Assembly (NCBI RefSeq): GCF_016920785.2
Contig: NW_024609857.1
Coordinates: forward strand, 62,039,349-62,103,348
Source of the DNA: Ixodes scapularis
Lineage: Eukaryota; Arthropoda; Arachnida; Ixodida; Ixodidae
Direction of reading: 5' to 3'
DNA length: 64,000 nt
The position numbers and the translations under genes were made by a program. The notes beneath the pieces were generated by a model that had not been told where the DNA came from, searched no databases, and saw only the letters and a list, made by a program, of their open reading frames with translations. Each line of letters starts with the position of its first letter. Position 1 is the stretch's first letter. Below, one piece after another: positions 11,201 through 22,662 of this stretch.

Positions 11201-12235
11201 AAATTCCGCACCAACAAGAGAGGAGGTTCATATTGTCAACAAGTACAATTGACTGAACAATAACGAATGCCCACGCCATCGAACAACAGAGCTCGAGGCT
11301 AGCCCACGCATCCACAAGTGAGTTGATCTAAGTATGTCAATGCCCCTGACGCTCCCGCCACACGAAAACAACCGTGCGCAACACAAAATTCTGACCCGTA
11401 CGCGCACCCGAATGGAGCGCCTGACCCCTCCTGCTTCCATATGCTTACAGACTTACAGATCGTTGCATGTATACATCAGCGAGCTGCGATTTGCACACGT
11501 TGTTTGGATAGCTTGTCCGCATTTGTATATGAAAGCGGCGTAGATTGCTTCGGCTGGCCTGACTCGCCGCAGTCGATCAGGAGCTGGCATTGTGGCTTGA
11601 GTCCGTCCCTGGACCCGGCCGAGGCCGCTAAGCCGGCGCTCGCTCTCGCATGCAAATCCGGCCGGAGGCGTTCAAGTTCCCCGCCGCGTTCTTTGTGGTG
11701 TGTAACCGCGGTCGTAGGGCCCGAGGCCATGACACCTCCCAGCGGGCGTTGGAGGAGGCGCGACTGTTGCGTTGCTCGAGAGAGTGTCGCCGAGCGATTT
11801 GGGCAGTTTCCACCGGAAGCGGGACCGGCCGCGCAATAACGAACCGAGGTCCGGCTTACGGTGCAGGACCCAGCGGGGTGCCCTCATGCATGAGCGTGGG
11901 ACACAAGAGGTTGACTGCAGGAAGACCGCATCTTCATCGCGTTCCCATGACAGGGTGCCGGCGATGTACTTACCAAAGTTTGCTAAGCAGAAGTAATTCG
12001 CCACTGCGCAGTTTCAAAATGCCTATCCTTGAAATTGATTGTTTAGTTTCAATCACGCCGAAATCTAAATACTTCAAGTAATAAAATAAAAAAATAAACC
12101 TTTACAATTTAGACAGTTATACTGGTCATTCAAAACTGAAACAGAATTGTAGTCATAACGTCATGAGCACACAAGGCACATAGGCTCTGGGGGCCTGGAA
12201 AGATGTGACAGGCCCCTGCGTTACGGATGACATTA
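11201..12235. other. GC-rich unassigned region
   Basis: Bases 11,570-11,960 are CpG-rich with long overlapping open frames on both strands (11,441-11,839 plus, 11,650-12,081 plus, 11,672-12,004 minus). None shows a domain I recognise and the frames overlap one another, so at most one could be real. It could be the edge of a host gene or another repeat. Confidence 0.25.
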
Positions 12236-12396
12236 GGGAGTTTTCGTAGACCGCGTTTCGCCCTCCGCTAAGCCGTCCGCAACCCGCTATGATACCCGGA
12301 ACTCTAAAATCAAGGCCATGGGCGCGCAGGCGTAGTAGCGGTTTCTTCGTTGCGGAGTGCTTAACGGAGGGGGAAACGCGTTCTGCGAAAAAACCC
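12236..12396 (+). mobile_element. 161-bp MITE with TA target site
   Basis: Left end GGGAGTTTTCGTAGACCGCG, right end its imperfect reverse complement, with TA on both sides. A second copy in inverted orientation is at 57,339-57,495. Both contain the paired CCGCTAAGC / GCTTAGCGG-type internal arms, so the element can fold almost completely. TA flanks suggest a Tc1/mariner-like source. Confidence 0.7.
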
Positions 12397-12904
12397 TATT
12401 ATAACTGTATCGTATAGCGTGCTGCGGTTCGCTTCCACGAAAATTCAGCGAGCCAGAAAATGAGCTCCACGCATAACTTGTCCAACTATTCTTTGCCTTC
12501 TCTAGCGTAAAAAAAAACCACTGTCGGGGACAACGTAAGAACTCAGTAGATGCACTCCCTCAAGCGGCAACTTGTTGCCTCTGAACTTCGTCGCACGCGC
12601 ATCCGAAAACCGGCGCGAAGCAGCGAACGCGTTAACATTAGCATGCTTACAAGCACCATAGCAAAGTGCAACTATTCTGCTCAAAAGCACAAGCAGACAG
12701 ATAATCATAACAAAACTTTGAAAGAACTAGCATATGGCATTTCTTGGTTCTAGAAATGGACAAAGATACTTGCAAAAACATAGTGAAATGCAGATACAAA
12801 ATACTTCGACAAAAAAAGTTTTTCATTACAAATTCAAATATATATTCTAGGAGAGTATTTAAATACAAAATAAGACACAACGATGGTAGTTTACTATCTC
12901 TAAA

Positions 12905-13515
12905 ATAGTCTAGAAATAGATTTTGTACTCATAGACAACTCAGTACAATTAGAAAATGTCACTTATAAACATTTGGGCATTACCATCACATCTACTTTAA
13001 GCTGGTCTGTTTACTTAGACAACATTATCGCAAAAGCGTCTTGTAAGCTGTGGAGTCTTTGAAGGACTATGCGACATTGTACCCCGGAAACTAAGCTTGT
13101 TGCGTACACTACTTTGATTCGTCCATTATTGGAATACGCAAAAAAAAAAGCGCTGCGATTTATGTATAATGCATACGGCATGCATACGTCTGTGTCATCC
13201 CTTTATGCGTTATCCGGGTTAACCCAGTTATCGACCCGCAGAAAAGTGAAGCGTCTGAATTTTTTGTATAAATTAATACACGATAAGATTGGAATGAAGT
13301 TCGAAGACTATTTGATTTACAATCTCAGTCGAGTCACACGGCAGAAGCATGCCAATCTTCTTTGAGAGTTTCAATGTAAAAAAGACATTTTTAACTACTC
13401 TTTCTTTCCGAGAACTGTCCAAGACTGGAATGGCCTGTCTCACAACGTTACAGGCAGTGCCACCCTCGACTCGTTTGTCAGCGCCTTAGATGGAGTTTTA
13501 AATCCATTTGATTAA
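12905..13515 (+). pseudogene. CR1/L2-type reverse transcriptase, C-terminal remnant
   Basis: The plus-strand reading holds the region after the RT palm. A YKHLGITITSTLSWS segment is followed by a stop, then LVAYTTLIRPLLEYA, then ALRFMYNAYG, then RKVKRLNFLYKLIHDKI. After another stop come FFPRTVQDWNGL and the tail SATLDSFVSALDGVL, ending in TAA at 13,513-13,515. These are the standard C-terminal blocks of CR1/L2/Rex-type LINEs. About 20 residues between LEYA and ALRF are missing, replaced by an A-run at 13,140. The frame has at least two stops. A 3' UTR with AATAAA-like ends continues to about 13,705. It is a 5'-truncated dead copy. Confidence 0.8.
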
Positions 13516-13902
13516 TCATTTGCCAAGTGTTAGCTCTGTTTATCGAGAAGCGTTTGTACTCTATGCCTTTTTACTTTTTCTCAACTATGTTTTTTGAAGC
13601 CATGTCAACTAGAGCTGTGCTGTTGTATATGTCACATATGTACTCACATGCCTTGACCCACAAAAGTAGGCCGGCATTATTATTCAAATAAAAATAAATA
13701 AAAAAATGAAATTATCAACTTAAATTTGACTCTGGATAAAAAAATCACCGTCAAAAAAAAAAAAAGAGTAGAGTTTATATAACTTTTATTTACCTTTATT
13801 TCATTTCATTTATTTTCTCTCGGGCCCCGAAGGTATTACAAAGAGGAATGAGTTTTAACAAAAAAAAAAAAAGAAATCATGAGGCATTCCCCTTGTGAAG
13901 TT

Positions 13903-14309
13903 AGATGACCAGCGAAGCTGTTTAGCACACGATAAAGACGTGACACAAAATTTTGAACAAAGATACGAGCACATTTATTGTCTTGATCGGTGGTCATCGT
14001 GACGAAAGGTACAGTACGCACACGCATTTATTGTTGTCTTGATCGGTGGTCATTATTTCGCGAGGACTACTATCGCCGCCCCGAGGAGCCGAAGGGAACT
14101 AGACACGCGCGACGGGACTGCCACCCGGCGGAAAGTAGACACGCGCGACGGGACCGCCACCCCGGGAGAGCTGAAGGAAACTAGGAAAGGAAACTTTTAT
14201 ACGGGGAAGGCGTGCGCGTGCGGCGCGTGCGCGCGGTGCGAGCGTAGAATTTTTGTTGGCGCACACGAAAAGTCCACGGAACAATAGCCATAAACAGCTT
14301 CGCTGTAAA
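13903..14309. mobile_element. MITE with ACAGCGAAGCTGTTTA ends
   Basis: The ends pair as inverted repeats: CAGCGAAGCTGTTTA near 13,911 and its complement in AAACAGCTTCGCTGTAAAA near 14,293-14,311. Inside are two short direct duplications: TTGTCTTGATCGGTGGTCAT at about 13,978 and 14,033, and AGACACGCGCGACGGGAC at about 14,100 and 14,136. A lone end of the same family lies at about 376. Boundaries are approximate. Confidence 0.5.
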
Positions 14310-14394
14310 ATATAGGTGTATAACAACAAACAAGGCAAAAATAGGAACAACGGCTAAGGAACAACAAGAAAATTGGTAATTGCAAATCAAACAA

Positions 14395-14687
14395 AATTGG
14401 TGTGTGTGTATGTCTACACAGCATAGAACTTAGCCTGCCTCAACGGGCGACTTGTCTTTCAGCTGTAGATGAGAAATTTAGCTAGTGCAGTACAGCCGCT
14501 AGACTGGGGTCTTTGACGTGCACCACGTGGTAGTGATACACGACCCCACGTCGGTACGATACTCATCCAGCTCGAAACGGGCAGGGCTGGGGATTGAACC
14601 AAGGATCCCTGGGTTCTGCAGCGCGAGCTTTCGCCTTAGATGCTCCGAGCTGGTGTGCGCAAACCCAATCGGCCATCGATCCCCCAT
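14395..14687 (-). mobile_element. tRNA-derived SINE (Ruka-like), older copy
   Basis: Reverse complement of the SINE at 24,801-25,095, over almost its whole length. The B box has decayed to GGTTCAATCC and the A box to TGGCCGATTGG. It is inserted at the very 3' end of the decayed LINE's coding region (the protein tail AVDFKIAT stops at the junction). No clear target duplication remains. Confidence 0.75.
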
Positions 14688-14699
14688 GTCGCAATTTTA

Positions 14700-16177
14700 A
14701 AATCAACAGCATCAGTTATTGAGACTATGGCTGCGGGAAGGCGATTCCAATCTATTGAGGTTTGGGAAAGAAAAGAGGTACTAAATGAGGAGGTGTTACA
14801 ATGGAGGATGCCTACCTTTAAATGGTGATTTCTTCGTGATGTAAAATGGTTGTATAAATATTTTTTTTTCCAAAGTGTGGGATTAGAGTGATAAATGTTG
14901 TAAAAAACAAAAGACATAAACGAGCGATTGTTTTACAAAAAAGAGGTTAGGTAAAGAGAGAGATGCGTTCGTAGATGTGACGCTGGCTGCGCAATGATAG
15001 TTTGAACGAATGAAACGAGCGGAGCTATTCTGAATAACCTCAACAGCAGATTCAAGGGTGATACCGGGGTCCAAGATAGAGGCTGCATGTTCCAGTCGAG
15101 AGCGGACTAAAGTTTTTGTGCAAAAATATGCTTTAGAGACACAGGAGTTAATGAAAAATTTCTTTTGAGATAGCCTAGTAATTGACGAGCGCTTTTAGTG
15201 ACATATTCGAAATGAATATCCCAGGAGAGGTTATTGCCTAGATAAACACCAAGATATTTTTAGGAGGAAACAAAAGGCAGAATTAAAATATTAATGTAGT
15301 AGAAAGGACAGGTGTTGTTTTTACGGCACACTCTCATAGATGGGCATTTAGAAATGTAAAGTTCCATGAGCCAACCGGCACAATGAGGGACATATTAATA
15401 ATAGTTTTACGGAGGTGTCAGGGATCGTTAAGAATTTCTTTATAAATAACACAACCGTCAGAATACAGCCTCATGAAAGAGAAGATACTGTAGGAAGGTT
15501 GTTAATATAAATATTGAATAAAACTGGACCAGGTGCGCAACCAATTGTGGGACACCGGAGCTAACGTGCAAGGGTGATGAACTGGTTCCGTTAGCCTGTA
15601 CAAATTGGGTGCGGTTTGTTAGAAACGATTTGATCGAAGCGAGTACATTATCATTTATGTTTAGGTTACAAAGTTTCTGAAGAAGAAGCACGTGAGGCTT
15701 GTCGAAAGCTTTAAAAACACCCAGAAATATGCTGTCAGTCATGGAATTTCAGTTCAGGGTGCCGTGAAAGTTATGAGTGAAAGTAAGAAGTTTGGTTTCA
15801 CATGAATAAAATTTACAGAAGGCGTACTGTGCAGAGGTGAAAAAACTGTTTGAATCCACAAAGTTAATAAGATTGGAACACATTACAATCTCAAAGATTT
15901 TGCATGGAATGCTAGTAAATGAAATAGGACGAAAATTTAAAGGAATATGTTTATCAGAGTTTTTGTGCAGAAAAATCACCTTCCCCACCTTCCAGACTCT
16001 TAGTAGTATATGCTGTTGAAGTGACTGGGTAAATAGCTTAGATGAATTGACGCTGGAATGAATTTTAGTATTCTTGAAAAACTTCACATTAATATTATCG
16101 ATCCCTGTGGTAGTTGATGCTTTAAGGTTTCCAATAATGTTCCCACCACCTTTACAGTTCACAATAACTGAAAACAT
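14700..16177 (-). pseudogene. Reverse transcriptase of the decayed LINE
   Basis: Minus-strand blocks in order: NLKASTTTGIDNINVKFFK (linker before RT), PLNFRPISFTSIPCKIFE (the RPISLTS-type block 1-2), SCETKLLTFTH, then after a stop GVFKAFDKPHVLLLQKL (the AFDKVPH block A with V lost), FLTNRTQFV and SSGVPQL (the GVPQGS block). The YADD region is frameshifted away near 15,470-15,500. The C-terminal blocks SARFIRSNYHC and TSIDWNRLPAAIVSI appear at 14,700-15,074. It lacks a continuous frame and cannot be active. Confidence 0.75.
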
Positions 16178-16741
16178 TTACAGAAAAACCAAAACTTGAA
16201 GAACTGATGTAACAGTAAGAAAGCACAAAACAAACAGAAGGACAAAAACAGACATGTACAGTAGCTCGAGCTAACGGACACTGAAAAATAACTAGCAAAA
16301 ACATTATTCAATATAGAGGGCACACGTCATCTGGTATATTTACTCCATCACTAATCCTGAGCGTTATATCGGCACTGGTAGTTTGATTAATAACTTTCTA
16401 AAATCGATTATTAGCCCAGATGGTAACGTACTAGTATTAAGAAAAGCAGCTTTCGCCTCATCGACTGCTTTTTTGAACAAGCCGGCAGCAAGATCACATG
16501 CTGCCCAGCGTTGACAGTAGCCGAGAGCTTAGCAGCACGAACCATTTTTTTATATATTATTTTCAAAGGTGAGGAGGACATGAACACTCATAAATGACGC
16601 CACCTTTACTTTAAATAGGCACCAGTTACTTTTAACTGAGCGCTTACGAAAGCCATGCATGTGTTCCTCTAAGAAAACCACTTTATTATTTATTAAGTCA
16701 AAGTCAGCTCTGCCATAGTTGTATATTTTCTTAATTTCCTT

Positions 16742-17430
16742 TCATTTATAACATTTAGGAATATATAATACAATGTGCAATAAAGAATGATCACTAAGAC
16801 CAGACATATCATTATTTAAAGAAATATTGTTGGGTGATGTTGTTAATGGGAGGTCTAACAAGGAAGCGGTTGATCCCGCAGTACGTGTAAGTTGCGTAGC
16901 AATTTGCGTAAAATTAAAATTTAGACACATATTAACAAACTCGCAGCACTCCGAAGAAAGACGACTGCCGGAAGTACCTTCATTTGGCCAAGCTCTGGAA
17001 GGATTGTTAAAATCGCCTGCCAATATTATTGATGAAATTGGAAAGTTTACAGTGACTGTGTTAACCGCATCGTGAACAAAAGTGGAACTTGCAGTAAAAA
17101 ACAATAACAGACCCCTAATTTTTTAGCTGCTTTTTTAATGGAGGTTAATTCACACTATCTCAAGTCTGGAAGCGGTGTTGATATAAAACGATTGCAAATC
17201 TCCAGCCACTGGCGTTCAACACGCCGCCAGCTTTTCTTTCTGCCCTGTCATGGCGAAATAGATTAAAACGCTTCAGGCAGTTGAAAATTTCACTATTTCG
17301 TATTTTACTTGACTGCCAGATATCGGTGAGAGCAACAATATCCGCGAGAGACGAATCCACAACTGACGACAAATCGTCGCGTTTATGCATTACGCTTCTA
17401 ATATAAGTAAAAATAACAGAAAAATTATCC
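16742..17430 (-). pseudogene. LINE endonuclease of the decayed LINE
   Basis: Minus-strand translation in two frames. The N-terminal part has RSVMHKRDDLSSVV, then ADIVALTDIW (the catalytic TETW changed to TDIW) and FNLFRHDRAERKAGGVL. The C-terminal part has IILAGDFNNPSRAW (the GDFN catalytic motif), LLDLPLTTSP and MSGLSDHSLLHIVL (catalytic SDH). This is the apurinic-like endonuclease that starts ORF2 in CR1/L2/Jockey LINEs. The E to D change and a break between 17,104 and 17,160 show it is dead. Confidence 0.75.
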
Positions 17431-17680
17431 AGGCCTGCAACCGCATTGGAGCTGCTACCCCTCTCTGAACGCTATGATAGACCTAAAGCTCGACTGGAAA
17501 TTGCGACGGTAAGACCAGGTGAGCTCGAAAGAACTCACGCATGGTTTGAAGTTCCGCCGTCATGTTCAGCCAAACTTCAATCTGGCGCAGAGAAGTTCAA
17601 CTCGCTCAAATAGTCTGTGCTAGGAACACAGAAGCAACATTTATCCCTGATGAGTAGCTTATCAAAACGCAGCTTGAAAG

Positions 17681-19121
17681 CAGACTTGTGGGTAGTTCAA
17701 CTACTCTACTCAAGTTACTGTATTTGAACCACTTTTCTGAGTAGTTTAGTAACTTTGAATTATATTTTGATTTCAGTAATTAGTAGTGTACTTTAATTAC
17801 CTTTTCCGAGTAACGTAAATGCTTTCGAATTTTAGTAGTATGTTTGCTTATAAACAAACGTTGCTGCACAAAAAGAGATAAGTTGGCAAAGAGGGGGAAA
17901 CTTGTGGCGTAGCGCAGGCAAGGGGGGGGGGGGGGGGGGGAGGAAGGTAGAAATTTGAACGGTCCAAAACTCTCTAAAATTGCCACGAGCCCCCATTGCA
18001 ACAACCCTGCTATGAGGCGCAGGGAGTGGACAGACACGCCGCAAATGAGGCCGAGTAACTGCGGGATTAGCGCCGAAAACTGGCGTTTCTTTGTGTCCCG
18101 TAGCTCAAGGAGACATTTGAAGAAAGGGCTTGTCCGCGCTTCTCCCCAACGTAGGCACTCTCGCCCTCTACAGGAGGTGTACACACTGTATCCTCACTCA
18201 AAGGAGGTAACAAAATGCAGCACCCGCTCTGAAGCTCATCTGGTGCTCCTGTATATTTTGTGCTGTCTTTCAATACGTCATATGGTCATCTCTTTGAGTG
18301 AAGTAATGGCGGTTATGAGACCGATAGAAAAAAAAAAGTTCCTTATAAGTTGATAGCGTGAAATAGTTCGTCAGCGAGAATAAAACAATAACTCTGTGGC
18401 GATTTACATTATTTGCCTCCATTTCCGAAAAAAACAAAACTGATGCACTTCTGATTTTGGCGCCTTTTCCGAAAAAAACTGATGTACCTCCAATTTCCCC
18501 TGGAGCAAAAAAAAAAAAAAAAAACGCTTTATGGGGATGAAAGGGCATTCCGAAAGATTGCGTTAAAAATTACTTCTACTTTACTTTGAAAGTACATTGT
18601 ATTTATAGTAATTCACTTCAAGTACATTGCACCCGGTGTACTTACTACCTTACTTGAAGTACATAACCTTTCACTTACTTTGTACTTCCAAGTAGTTTTT
18701 AGACTACTTTACGCAATACTGTAAACAAGCAAAACACTGTCTGCGAAATAATCTCAGGCAGTACTAAACCTCAAAGAAGAATTGATACATTTGCAGTATT
18801 TCATTGACCAAAAAGAAAAATAAGTACAAAACAATTAGGCATGCAGAAGCAGAACATGCTATTTAAGCATTTCTGTGAAGACACAAGCTGCTTTATATTC
18901 GGCTAGCAGACTTTGGCTAACGGAACAAAACCTATGTACTTCCTTGTTAACATAAAAAATATAAAAGTAACTTCAGGAGTATTTCCCTACTTTTTTACGG
19001 TAATTAATAATTTATTCAATTGCTTTCCATTTGAGTAATTTCTGCTCTACTCAAATTACTTTTGCGGCTAATACTCAGTAACTTAACTTAATTACTTTTT
19101 TTTGTAATTTGTACATGTCTG
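17681..19121 (-). mobile_element. Non-autonomous hAT-type element, copy 2
   Basis: Inverted, shorter copy of 1,862-4,054. The ends are CAGACTTG and, in reverse complement, CAGACATGTACAA. The flanking octamers CTTGAAAG (17,673-17,680) and CTTAAAAG (19,122-19,129) match at 7 of 8, a good 8-bp hAT target duplication. It contains a long G run at 17,921-17,941 and an A run at 18,508-18,524. It lacks the nested MITE of copy 1. It abuts and truncates the LINE at 13,797-17,680. Confidence 0.75.
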
Positions 19122-19129
19122 CTTAAAAG

Positions 19130-20536
19130 GCAGTTGTTGAAGTTTCGCAAATTCTAGTTCGGCGGTATAAAGTGTTCACTCACTTTAAAGTGTGTACCTT
19201 TAAATTTGTAGGCGGTATAAGGAATCATCTCTTTATCTTTGTCAAAAAAACTTTTACGATTACTGGCCCATGCTTTTTCTGACTGTTCCTACCAAGGTGG
19301 TGCGCTCTTTCGATTGATGAAACTTCAATTCCTAACCTTCCGAGACACACGTCAATGACAGCATTTTTCTGAGTGCGCCCAAATTTTCTTGTCAACATCA
19401 ATAAAATATTTTTTTTGACCGGCTAAGAATTAAGTTTTGTGAAAAGCACATTGTAGTTCTAAAAAGTAAACTTGTTTGTAATAACTTCACAGGCGGGCAC
19501 GACATCAGGGAAAACAGTGTATTCAGTGTGACATTAAGTTGGGAGGCTGATCGCATGCATCAAAACCTTTTCAAACTACATTTTAATGCGACGAGTTTAA
19601 AACATTAAATCACTGAAATCAAAAAGTCAATAACTCTACTGATATCCCTTTCCTTCCTTGTTCTAGTGTCACAAATGTCGGTAGATATTGTTTGCTTTTA
19701 TTTTCCGTTCGGTCTGAGACGCACACCGGCGCTCGCTTCTCGTTCGATGACTAGAAGCTCTGTTTGTGCATTCGCTGAGCTCCGTTCTGCTTCGACTCAG
19801 AATCACCCGAGTGAAGCGTGTCTTTCCAGACAGCTCTCGTAGACGCGGAGCTGTCTGGAATTTTAGTCCTGATTTTTCGAGATGTCTCGAAGGATCATCG
19901 TGGGACAACCTTGTCTGCCCGCAAGGTTGGGCTACAAAAACGCCGGCGTTTAGCGGGATAGTTACAGTGTGAGTAGCTGTCTGGCCGGCACTCCGCTCGT
20001 CAGCCCTCTGCTCCCGTCGTAAGTTTTGATTCTTCGTTTTGAGAAACGAGACCCTAGTTTTGCCTTTTCGGCGTGTGGCCTGTGGACCGTGCGTTTGACT
20101 GCGGGCGTTTTATTTTTCCATTGTTGGGAGCGTGAGGGCGTGTGCGTGCTGTGTGGTGCGTGGTTATTTTTGTCGTGCTTCGTCGGTCAGCCGAGCATCG
20201 AGTCGTCGGCTTCAGACCTTGTTACGGCGGCATCACCCATCCGGTCCCCAGCTTCTCTTAACAGTCATACATTCTCGTGGGCTTTGGGTCCTGCCGTTAA
20301 GACGTTTGTTTTTTGGGACTTTCATTCGAGCCGGCGAACGCTCGTTCGCACTCGAATTTGTGTTGGGTGGGAGCTAAGACTTGGTATTTGTTCTTGGTGT
20401 GCCTTGGTTTTGAGTTTTGTGTTTTTGTTCTTCGTGGCCAAGTGCCCAAAATCCCGTAGCATGCTTTTCCTTTTTCCGAGCAGAGCGCGTGAGAGCGTTT
20501 CACCCGTGGAGCTTGTTTTGTAGCCGTGCTAACAAA
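19130..20536. other. Unassigned region, possible repeat or gene edge
   Basis: No domain recognised. A perfect 11-bp stem (CCAGACAGCTC and its complement) lies at 19,827-19,859. The plus-strand frame 20,026-20,523 (165 codons, very rich in Cys, Trp and Phe) overlaps another open frame and looks like non-coding GT-rich sequence. It could be a solo LTR or 5' UTR-like sequence, but I cannot show terminal repeats. Confidence 0.25.
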
Positions 20537-20680
20537 TTTTTAGAGCGCAGGAGTAGCAGGCAGGATGGCCTTGGTGAGGAGCAGGGAGGAGGGGTATACC
20601 CTCCCTTCAGTATCCTCCCCTCCTCCTCCTCAAGAGCTGCGCTCTAAATCGGCGTTACAGGGAGTTGTAAACGGCTTTTA
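20537..20680 (-). mobile_element. Unclassified AGAGCGCAGCTCT element, minimal copy
   Basis: The two ends of the family are brought almost together. TTTTTAGAGCGCAG is on the left. CTCAAGAGCTGCGCTCTAAA followed by CGGCGTTACAGGGAG and GTAAACGGCTTTTATTTT is on the right. Only about 80 bp of GGAGGA- and CCTCCT-rich spacer remains, with no minisatellite. It shows that the ends, not the contents, define the family. Confidence 0.65.
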
Positions 20681-22662
20681 TTTTTGTCTTGTTTTACTTC
20701 TTTGTTTCCTTGTTTTTCTTTTGACTTCATACCGGTCCGTACTTACCATTTCTTTTTTTAAAATGCAATTTATAGTTTTTCAAGCGGAGTTTGAATTTTA
20801 TTTTTATTTATCCCCTCCGTGACATCTACTATTCCTGTTTTTCTTCGGTTTTTATTAGGCGCAAGCGCAGTAAGTTTCGTTATTTTGCATATGACTCCCA
20901 TTGCGAAGAGTGCCTACTGTATCGCATTTGATTGCGAAGAAGAGTGCCAAAATTTGTATTTGGGCAGTACTTCAAAAACATGTGTCTAAAACACTAAATT
21001 TGCAGTATTTAAATACAGTTGACAAATACATCTTCCAAGATGTAGTTAAATATTAAATACAATTACCACTGCCCACCCCCGCTTGGTGCTTACACCGATT
21101 GAGACACGGCCCCGGCTGCGCTACCTGTCCCACCCCACAACGAGGACCCCCATTGCGCGAGTCCCGTACCTTGGCTCCAGTGGGACGACGCATACCAACT
21201 CAGAAAGCTCTTAGAGAACTTCCATATCAGCAGTAGGTTCGGATAAGCAGATTTGCCAAGCTCGCTGTTTCACGCTCCTGGGGGCCGTCCACGTGCAGTC
21301 GTCCGCGTACACCCCGTGGTTTTAGGCGAACGGGTTGACTTCCTGAGCTGTGTTTAGCCATCGTCCACGGTTCTTTCACGGGGTCTTTGAACGGTGCTGG
21401 ACAGGTCACCGTCTCCTGTCCAGCGGGTCCGGTGGCGCCAGTCGAGGCTTCGAAGCCGGGGACAAAGGGGCCACGCGACTGGACGGCGACATACAAATTA
21501 AGCGAGTCCGGGTCTCTCCGTTTAAAGCACGCATTTCCCCGTGTCGGAATCGCAAATTGGGCTGTCTTTAGACTGTCCACCCCTGTCGATGTGGAGGCGC
21601 GCGCCACCTGGCTGTGGGGAACACTTTTCAGATTTTCGAGAGATAATGTGACTTTTGAGTTCTTTCAAGCTTTCTTTTTATTTTCTTTTTTCTACTTATG
21701 ACTGGGAATTACCGGATTAGTTGGGATGGTAATCAATCTTGAGGAGGTGAGCGAGAGGAGTCTTAGGGGAGAGTGTTTGCCCGTTCGTGTTCTTGTCAAT
21801 CACCGGCGCAGAGTTCAACTCCCTGCGATATTATTTTGTGTGTCTGATTTACACACCCTGAAATTGGCGGTCAGTCACACCTCTTTTCTTTCATAGTCAA
21901 GGTCTCGCACTTGTCTCCACTGTGAGAAAGCTGTTCGTCATCTTTCACGGAGAGATCCTCTGGCAGCGTGTTGCCAGAAAACCTCTCAGTAATATTTCTC
22001 ACAGACGAATCATATATGGTTGCATGTTGGCTTCCTCCGCAAACACGCCACCTCCGAATAGCCTTCTCCGCAAACATATTTCTACTTAGAAGGTGGGGAA
22101 CCTTATTTTCTCCAAGAACTTTGAGGAAACTCTTAAGCTTTTGCAGGGCGGAATCTCGAGCGTGCGCACTGAGATCTCTATTGATGTTGAGAACTTGTTC
22201 TATTGGTCACGTATGAACAACTGTGTGTGGTGGTGAAGCTTTGCAACGAAGGAAATGGAAAATCCCCCTTCGGTGATTTGTGTGGTCTTTCGGTGTATTG
22301 TTTCTCTGAAATGTCAAATCACTATCTCCACTCCACCCGTGTTTACGTGGACGTAATTACGTGGTATGAAATCTAGTTGTGCCGTCCTGAACACAGAAGA
22401 AATTGTTTCCGAAACATTTACACAGTGTTCGATGGCTATCATAGTGCTAACTATTATGCTGAGATACGAGAAAGAAATTAGTAGAAAACAGCGAAGTAAA
22501 TAGCTGAAGAGCATAGCCACATTAATTTGCAGTGCGCACTGATCCAACTTAGATACAGCAGCCAGGGCTACACGCGCAAGCTCCTTGCTCAAGGACGCAC
22601 GTCGGCTGCAATAATTCTCGCGTGCAAGAGCAACTGTCACAACTCAAAGCCTGGGCATCTAG
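20681..22662. other. Unassigned region
   Basis: No gene recognised. GC-rich between 21,080 and 21,620, with overlapping open frames on both strands (21,227-21,607 minus, 21,387-21,701 plus) and no domain. The remainder is AT-rich. Confidence 0.25.

Larger units (their letters stand above)
13797..17680 (-). mobile_element. Decayed CR1/L2-type LINE with nested insertions
   Basis: On the minus strand the order is: end of ORF1 or linker (about 17,430-17,680), endonuclease (16,742-17,430), RT (15,458-16,177), RT C-terminal part (14,700-15,074) and a 3' end with short ATGAA-type repeats near 13,797-13,815. Interruptions are a MITE at 13,903-14,309 and a SINE at about 14,395-14,687. The 5' side is cut off by the hAT element at 17,681. 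Stops and frameshifts are frequent, so this is one of the oldest LINEs in the window. Confidence 0.75.

Noticed and set aside
11441..12081. Host protein gene in the GC-rich block
   Set aside because: Three long frames on both strands overlap. None has a recognisable domain or splice context that favours it.
20026..20523. 165-codon plus-strand open frame as a gene
   Set aside because: Biased Cys/Trp/Phe composition from GT-rich DNA, overlapped by another open frame, no domain.
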